From: Allostella vacuolata
GTDB taxonomy: Bacteria; Pseudomonadota; Alphaproteobacteria; ATCC43930; Allostellaceae
Reading direction: 5' to 3'
Assembly: GCA_006739055.1 (NCBI GenBank)
Contig: AP019702.1
Coordinates: forward strand, 2,877,388 to 2,941,387
Length of the DNA stretch: 64,000 nucleotides
Part shown: one piece after another, positions 60,055 to 64,000 of the stretch
Position numbering within the stretch: position 1 is the stretch's first letter
Layout of the letters: every line of letters begins with the position of its first letter
Position numbers and translations under genes: made by a program
Notes under the pieces: generated by a model
Seen by the model: the letters and a program-made list of their open reading frames with translations, nothing else
Databases searched by the model: none
What the model was told of the DNA's origin: nothing

Positions 60055-61860
60055 TCAGTCGCGGGTCGACACCTTGACGTAGCGGCCCGGCGCGTCCTCG
60101 ATCACCGGCAGCTTGCCGGCGCCGGGCTTGCGCGCCTTGACCTGGCCGCCGGCATGGGGCCGCAGCCATTCGCGCCAGTGCGGCCACCAGGAGCCCGGCA
60201 CCTCCTTGGCGCCGGCCAGCCATTCGTCGGCGGTGGGCGCGATGCGGTCGCTTTCCCAGTGGCTGTACTTGTTGCCGGCGGGCGGGTTGACCACGCCCGC
60301 GATGTGGCCGGATGCGGCGAGGCAGAAGGTGACCGGGCCGCGATAGAGCTGGGTCGCCGCATAGGTCGACTTCCAGGGCGCGATATGGTCCTCGCGCGTC
60401 GACAGGATGAAGACCGGCAGCTCGATCCGGCCGAGGTCGATCGGCACCCCCTTCAGGGTGATGCCGCCCGGCTGTACCAGCCGGTTCTCCTGGTACATGC
60501 GGCGCAGGTAGAAGCTGTGCATGGCAGCCGGCATGCGCGTCGAATCGCCGTTCCAGAACAGCAGGTCGAAGGGGAACGGCTCCTTGCCGAGCAGGTAGTT
60601 GTTGACCACGAACGACCAGATCAGGTCGTTGGCCCGCAGCATGTTGAACGTCGTCGACATCGCCGACCCGTCGAGATAGCCGCGCTCGTTCATGCGCGCT
60701 TCCAGCGCCTGCAGCTGCTCCTCGTCGATGAAGACGCCGAGCTCGCCCGCCTCGGTGAAGTCGACCATGGTGGTGAAGAAGGTGGCGGTGGCGAAGCGCT
60801 TGTCCTTCCTGGCCGCCATCCAGGACAGGGTGGCCGCCAGGAGCGTGCCGCCCAGGCAGTAGCCGATGACGTTGACCGACTTCTCGCCGGTCGCGTCCCG
60901 GATCGCGTCCAGCGCCGCCAGCGGCCCCTCGGCCATGTAGTCCTCGAAGCTCTTGGCGGCGAGCTTCTCGTCGGGATTGACCCAGGAGATGACGAAGACG
61001 GTCAGCCCCTGGTCGGTCGCCCACTTCAGGAACGAGTTCTTCTCGCGCAGGTCGAGGATGTAATACTTGTTGATCCAGGGCGGGATCACCAGCAGCGGCC
61101 GCTTGTCGACCTTCTCGGTGGTCGGCTCGTACTGGATCAGCTGCATCAGGTCGTTTTCGTAGACGACCTTGCCGGGGGTGACGGCGACGTTGCGCCCGAC
61201 CTCGAACGCCTCCTCGTCGGTCATCCGGATGTCGAGCCGGCCGTCGCCGCGCTCCAGGTCCTGCAGCAGGTGCTCCAGCCCCTTGACCAGGTTCTCCCCG
61301 CGCGACTCGAAGGTGACGCGCAGCACCTCCGGGTTGGTCAGGACGAAGTTCGACGGGGCCATCGCGTCGACGAACTGCCGCGTGTAGAAGTCGACCTTCT
61401 TGGCGGTCTTGGCGTCGAGCCCGTCGACATCCTTGACCACGGCCTGCATCCAGCGCGCGGTCAGGAGGTAGGACTGCTTGATGTAGTCGAAGACCGCATT
61501 GTCCTGCCAGGCGGCGTCCTTGAAGCGCCGGTCGCCCTCGGCCGGCTGGACCAGCGGCGGGGCCTCTTCCGCCCCCAGCCACTTCTGCGTCGCGCGCTGC
61601 CAGAGCTGCAGATAGTCGGTCCAGAGCTGCATCTGTGCCTGCACCAGCCGGCCCGGGTCGGCCATCAGGCGGGCCGTCATCTCCATGAAGGCGTGGCCGA
61701 CGTTGAGCGGGTCGGCCATGCCGACGCCATCGCGGGTCGTGGTCTGGCGCGCCAGGAACTCCGCCACCAGCTTCTGGCTGCGCTCGGCGATGCTCGCCAG
61801 CGCCCGGGACATTTCCGCCGGATCGTGGGCCTTGTTGTCGCCATGCTCAGCGTCGGCCAT
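60055..61860 (-). CDS. phaC: Class I poly(3-hydroxyalkanoate) synthase
   Basis: A 601-residue PHA synthase, polymerising 3-hydroxyacyl-CoA into storage polyester. The nucleophile Cys335 is in the lipase-like box GYCLGGT; the catalytic Asp is in LSTREDHIAPW and the His in AASGHIAGVVNPP. The N-terminal 100 residues and the PWINKYYILDL segment are class I features, and length (about 590-600) agrees with this class. phaA, phaB and phasin genes are not in the window. Confidence 0.97.
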   Translation of the reverse strand: MADAEHGDNKAHDPAEMSRALASIAERSQKLVAEFLARQTTTRDGVGMADPLNVGHAFMEMTARLMADPGRLVQAQMQLWTDYLQLWQRATQKWLGAEEAPPLVQPAEGDRRFKDAAWQDNAVFDYIKQSYLLTARWMQAVVKDVDGLDAKTAKKVDFYTRQFVDAMAPSNFVLTNPEVLRVTFESRGENLVKGLEHLLQDLERGDGRLDIRMTDEEAFEVGRNVAVTPGKVVYENDLMQLIQYEPTTEKVDKRPLLVIPPWINKYYILDLREKNSFLKWATDQGLTVFVISWVNPDEKLAAKSFEDYMAEGPLAALDAIRDATGEKSVNVIGYCLGGTLLAATLSWMAARKDKRFATATFFTTMVDFTEAGELGVFIDEEQLQALEARMNERGYLDGSAMSTTFNMLRANDLIWSFVVNNYLLGKEPFPFDLLFWNGDSTRMPAAMHSFYLRRMYQENRLVQPGGITLKGVPIDLGRIELPVFILSTREDHIAPWKSTYAATQLYRGPVTFCLAASGHIAGVVNPPAGNKYSHWESDRIAPTADEWLAGAKEVPGSWWPHWREWLRPHAGGQVKARKPGAGKLPVIEDAPGRYVKVSTRD

Positions 61861-61927
61861 CGGTCTCTCCAGTTGCGCGCCGCCGTTCCCGCGCGGGCGC
61901 CGTGCGTGCTAGGGTCGTCACGATACC

Positions 61928-61939
61928 CATTATATAATG
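61928..61939. promoter_or_regulatory. 12-bp AT palindrome with TATAAT, divergent promoter region
   Basis: CATTATATAATG is a perfect palindrome between the divergent phaC and lipoprotein genes, in otherwise GC-rich DNA. It contains TATAAT on the plus strand (61933-61938) and the same hexamer on the minus strand, so it could serve as -10 for both genes; the -35 elements are weak. Confidence 0.45.
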
Positions 61940-62029
61940 ACGGTGTCTTGCCAAGTCGCCCGGGTCACTGCCACCGGGACGGACAAGGACAGGGCCACGG
62001 CACGGGATGCAAACGGATCGTCGAGGATC

Positions 62030-63292
62030 ATGGGCAAAAGCAGCAACAATGCGAAGCCGCTCGTCGCGGCCGGTCTGGCACTGGCAGTCGGCGCCTGCTC
62101 CTGGTTCGGGGGCGAGGCACCGCCGCGCCGCGCCGGGGCGGAGACGAAGGAACCCAACCTGGCCAGCGTTCCGGCCAAGCCGCAACCGGTGCTGACGGCA
62201 GACCAGCGCAAGGCCCTGACGCAGGACCTGGTGCGCGACCGCGAGAACGCCCGCTACACCAGCCAGGAATTCCGCATCGGCAGCGCGCCGGAGGCCGCCC
62301 CCCCGCGCCCGGCACCGCCGCGGCCCGCCGCACCCCGCCCGTCGACGGCGCCCGTCCAACCGGCTCCGGCGGCGCCCGCCCCGGCGGCGGTCGCCAACGT
62401 CACCCAGACGCCGGCCGACCCCATCCCGCCCGCCGGAGAAGCCGCCACGCGCGAGGCCGAAGCCGAGGAGTCGCCCTGGTGGTGGCCGTTCGGCGGCCGC
62501 TCGAGCACCCCGGCCCGTCCCCCGGCAGCGCCGCCGCCCGCCGCGAGCGCCGGCCCGACGGTCACCGCCACGCCCGAGAACATGCAGGCTGCCCCGGGCG
62601 TCATGCCGGTGACCGGCAAGGCCCTTCCGCAGCCCGAGCAGGGGACGGACCTGCCGGCGCCGATCGCCATGGCGCCGGTCCCGCCGACTCCGCCGCCCGG
62701 TTCCGGCGTGGCCCTGCCGCTCGGCTCCGCCGCCAGCCCGCCGCCGCCGCGCGGTGCGCTGCCGCCCGCCCTGCCGGCGCCCAGCGTCGCGGCGCCGCCG
62801 ACCTCGGCACCCCTGGCGTCGACCATTCCGGTGCCGCCGCCCGTCGATGCGGGCGACCCGGCCCGCATGCAGCCCGACGCGATCGGGGCGGCACCGCCGC
62901 CGCCGCCCGCCCTGGCGGCCGTGCCCTCGGCGCCGCCGCCCCGGGTCGCATCCGCGTCCGCGCCCGGCGTCAGCCGCCTGGTCGCCCAGGTGGAGTTCGC
63001 CGAGACCGGCGCCACCCTGCCGGACAGCGGCAAGGCGGCGCTGGAAGAGGTGGAGCGGCTCCATCGCGAGCGGGCCGGCCGGGTCCGCGTCGTCGCCCTG
63101 ACGCCGCGCGGCGGGGCCTCGGTCGCGGGCGATGCCATGCTCGCCGCCGCGGCGGCCGCGACCGAGCGGGGCAACGCGGTGAAGCGCGAACTCGTCCGCC
63201 TCGGCGTGCCGGAGGGCGACATCGTCGTCTCGACGGCGCCGGCCGGGACCGGGCGCGATCTGCGCCGGGTCGACACCTACCTCGACAACTGA
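62030..63292 (+). CDS. Proline-rich OmpA-like lipoprotein
   Basis: A 420-residue exported lipoprotein: signal peptide AKPLVAAGLALAVGAC with lipobox VGAC (Cys about residue 24). A long Pro/Ala-rich region with several PPPP-like runs fills residues about 85-315. The last 105 residues form an OmpA-like peptidoglycan-binding domain (VEFAETGATLPDSGKAALEEVERLHRERAGRVRVVALTPRGG). Such proteins tether the outer membrane to the cell wall. The start at 62030 is placed just before the signal peptide; the open frame extends to 61937 without a good start. Confidence 0.85.
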   Translation: MGKSSNNAKPLVAAGLALAVGACSWFGGEAPPRRAGAETKEPNLASVPAKPQPVLTADQRKALTQDLVRDRENARYTSQEFRIGSAPEAAPPRPAPPRPAAPRPSTAPVQPAPAAPAPAAVANVTQTPADPIPPAGEAATREAEAEESPWWWPFGGRSSTPARPPAAPPPAASAGPTVTATPENMQAAPGVMPVTGKALPQPEQGTDLPAPIAMAPVPPTPPPGSGVALPLGSAASPPPPRGALPPALPAPSVAAPPTSAPLASTIPVPPPVDAGDPARMQPDAIGAAPPPPPALAAVPSAPPPRVASASAPGVSRLVAQVEFAETGATLPDSGKAALEEVERLHRERAGRVRVVALTPRGGASVAGDAMLAAAAAATERGNAVKRELVRLGVPEGDIVVSTAPAGTGRDLRRVDTYLDN

Positions 63293-63486
63293 GCCGGGCC
63301 CGGTCGATGCGTGCGGGGCGCCGGTCGGGCCGCCTCGCCGGCTGCCGCGTCCATGGGGCGCGGCCGCGACGCCCCGTCCGCTCCACGGACTGACCCCTTC
63401 CACCGAGAGTCGTTCCAGGCGATGCAACGCAACCTTTCCCTCCGCCCGCCGTTGCCCGGCCGGCCAATGATCGACGGATCCCGTCC

Positions 63487-64000
63487 ATGAGCGAAACCCT
63501 GCGCGTCGGCGTGGCCGGCATCGGAACCGTCGGCGCCGGCACCCTGCGGCTGCTGGAGACCCACGCCGACCGCATCGCCGAGCGGGCCGGCCGGCGCATC
63601 GTCGTCACCGCCGTATCGGCGCGCGACCGCCGCCGCGACCGCGGCATCGACCTGACCGGGGTGCGCTGGTACCAGGACGCAGCCGCGCTGGCCGCCGACC
63701 CCGAGGTCGACGTGGTGGTGGAACTGATCGGCGGCTCCGAAGGGGTGGCCCGGGCCCTGGTCGAGGCGGCGATCGCCGCCGGCAAGCCGGTGGTCACCGC
63801 CAACAAGGCGCTGTTGGCGATCCATGGCACCCAGCTCGCGCGGGCGGCCGAGGCGGCCGGCGTGCCGATCGCCTTCGAGGCGGCGGTCGCGGGCGGCATC
63901 CCGGTCATCAAGGGCCTGCGCGAGAGCCTGGCCGGGAACGCGCTCAGCCGCGTCTACGGCATCCTCAACGGCACCTGCAACTACATCCTGACGACCATGC
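63487..64000 (+). CDS. hom: Homoserine dehydrogenase, N-terminal part
   Basis: The window ends inside this gene; 171 codons are present. The Rossmann motif VGVAGIGTVGAGTLRLL is at residues 7-23, followed by VVTANKALLAIHG and the conserved substrate-domain start AFEAAVAGGIPVIKGLRESLAGN and GILNGTCNYILTTM. The enzyme reduces aspartate semialdehyde to homoserine, the branch point to methionine and threonine. ATG 63487 begins the domain. Confidence 0.97.
   Translation, partial: MSETLRVGVAGIGTVGAGTLRLLETHADRIAERAGRRIVVTAVSARDRRRDRGIDLTGVRWYQDAAALAADPEVDVVVELIGGSEGVARALVEAAIAAGKPVVTANKALLAIHGTQLARAAEAAGVPIAFEAAVAGGIPVIKGLRESLAGNALSRVYGILNGTCNYILTTM

Noticed and set aside
60154-63393. A plus-strand open frame of over 1000 codons across phaC and the lipoprotein gene
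   Set aside because: Antisense and frame-shifted shadow of phaC and of the Pro/Ala-rich lipoprotein; no protein-like hydrophobic pattern or domain.

Overview
The window is a GC-rich (about 70 % G+C by eye) chromosomal segment of an alphaproteobacterium. Support for this comes from the class I PHA synthase, rpsI with an acidic/alanine-rich N-terminal extension directly after rplM, the leuC-leuD-leuB block, a PhnF-controlled C-P lyase operon and a tripartite TctCBA importer. No species can be named from the sequence alone. I see no rRNA, tRNA, CRISPR array, transposase or prophage. Most of the window is dense metabolic and transport DNA, with many neighbouring genes sharing 1-11 bases.

Layout. 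1-5376: end of a yicC-like gene, gmk, a small XRE regulator with a candidate operator, an RTX repeat protein, an ABC-F ATPase and a RidA protein. 5439-10161: copper amine oxidase, LysE exporter divergent from an AraC regulator, and an MFS transporter. 10162-13157: a palindromic intergenic element, XRE-cupin regulator, GNAT, DMT permease and a DUF4189-type protein. 13164-19772: tctC-tctB-tctA divergent from a three-gene sugar or sugar-acid catabolic operon (Gfo/Idh/MocA dehydrogenase, TIM-barrel isomerase, long enolase-superfamily protein). 19806-24153: orphan antitoxin-like protein, leuB, leuD, leuC and an isocitrate lyase/PEP mutase-family enzyme. 24230-27418: ABC importer (binding protein and two permeases, no ATPase), then a parD-parE pair in which parE is cut by a nonsense codon. 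27438-37316: aldo/keto reductase, SDR, acetyltransferase, LysR regulator, RND efflux adaptor and pump, LysE exporter, redoxin and an unrecognised protein.

37347-49033 is the phosphonate region. phnG-H-I-J-K-L-M runs leftwards and continues into a PPOX-type flavoprotein and a PhnZ-like HD-domain oxygenase. It ends at a 13-bp hairpin, and is followed by a coupled unit of a fluoroacetate dehalogenase-like hydrolase, an unknown gene and azlC-azlD. Divergently, phnF is followed by a second, different phnM. A perfect GT-N-TA-N-AC palindrome, the HutC/PhnF-type recognition pattern, lies between phnG and phnF. PhnG-H-I-L attach phosphonate to ribose triphosphate, PhnM removes pyrophosphate and PhnJ cleaves the C-P bond. 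phnCDE, phnN and phnP are not here.

49126-64000: hydratase, MFS transporter, an operon of TTC38-like TPR protein, enoyl-CoA hydratase, CoA-binding protein and O-acetylhomoserine sulfhydrylase, a PaaI-type thioesterase, rplM-rpsI with flanking terminators and a possible small RNA, argC, gamma carbonic anhydrase, a solute-binding protein, phaC, an OmpA-like lipoprotein, and the start of homoserine dehydrogenase.

The least explained items are the composite phosphonate/dehalogenase region with its two PhnM types, the nonsense-truncated ParE beside an intact antitoxin and operator, the structured DNA after rpsI, and long GC-rich hairpins without T-tracts at several 3' gene junctions.
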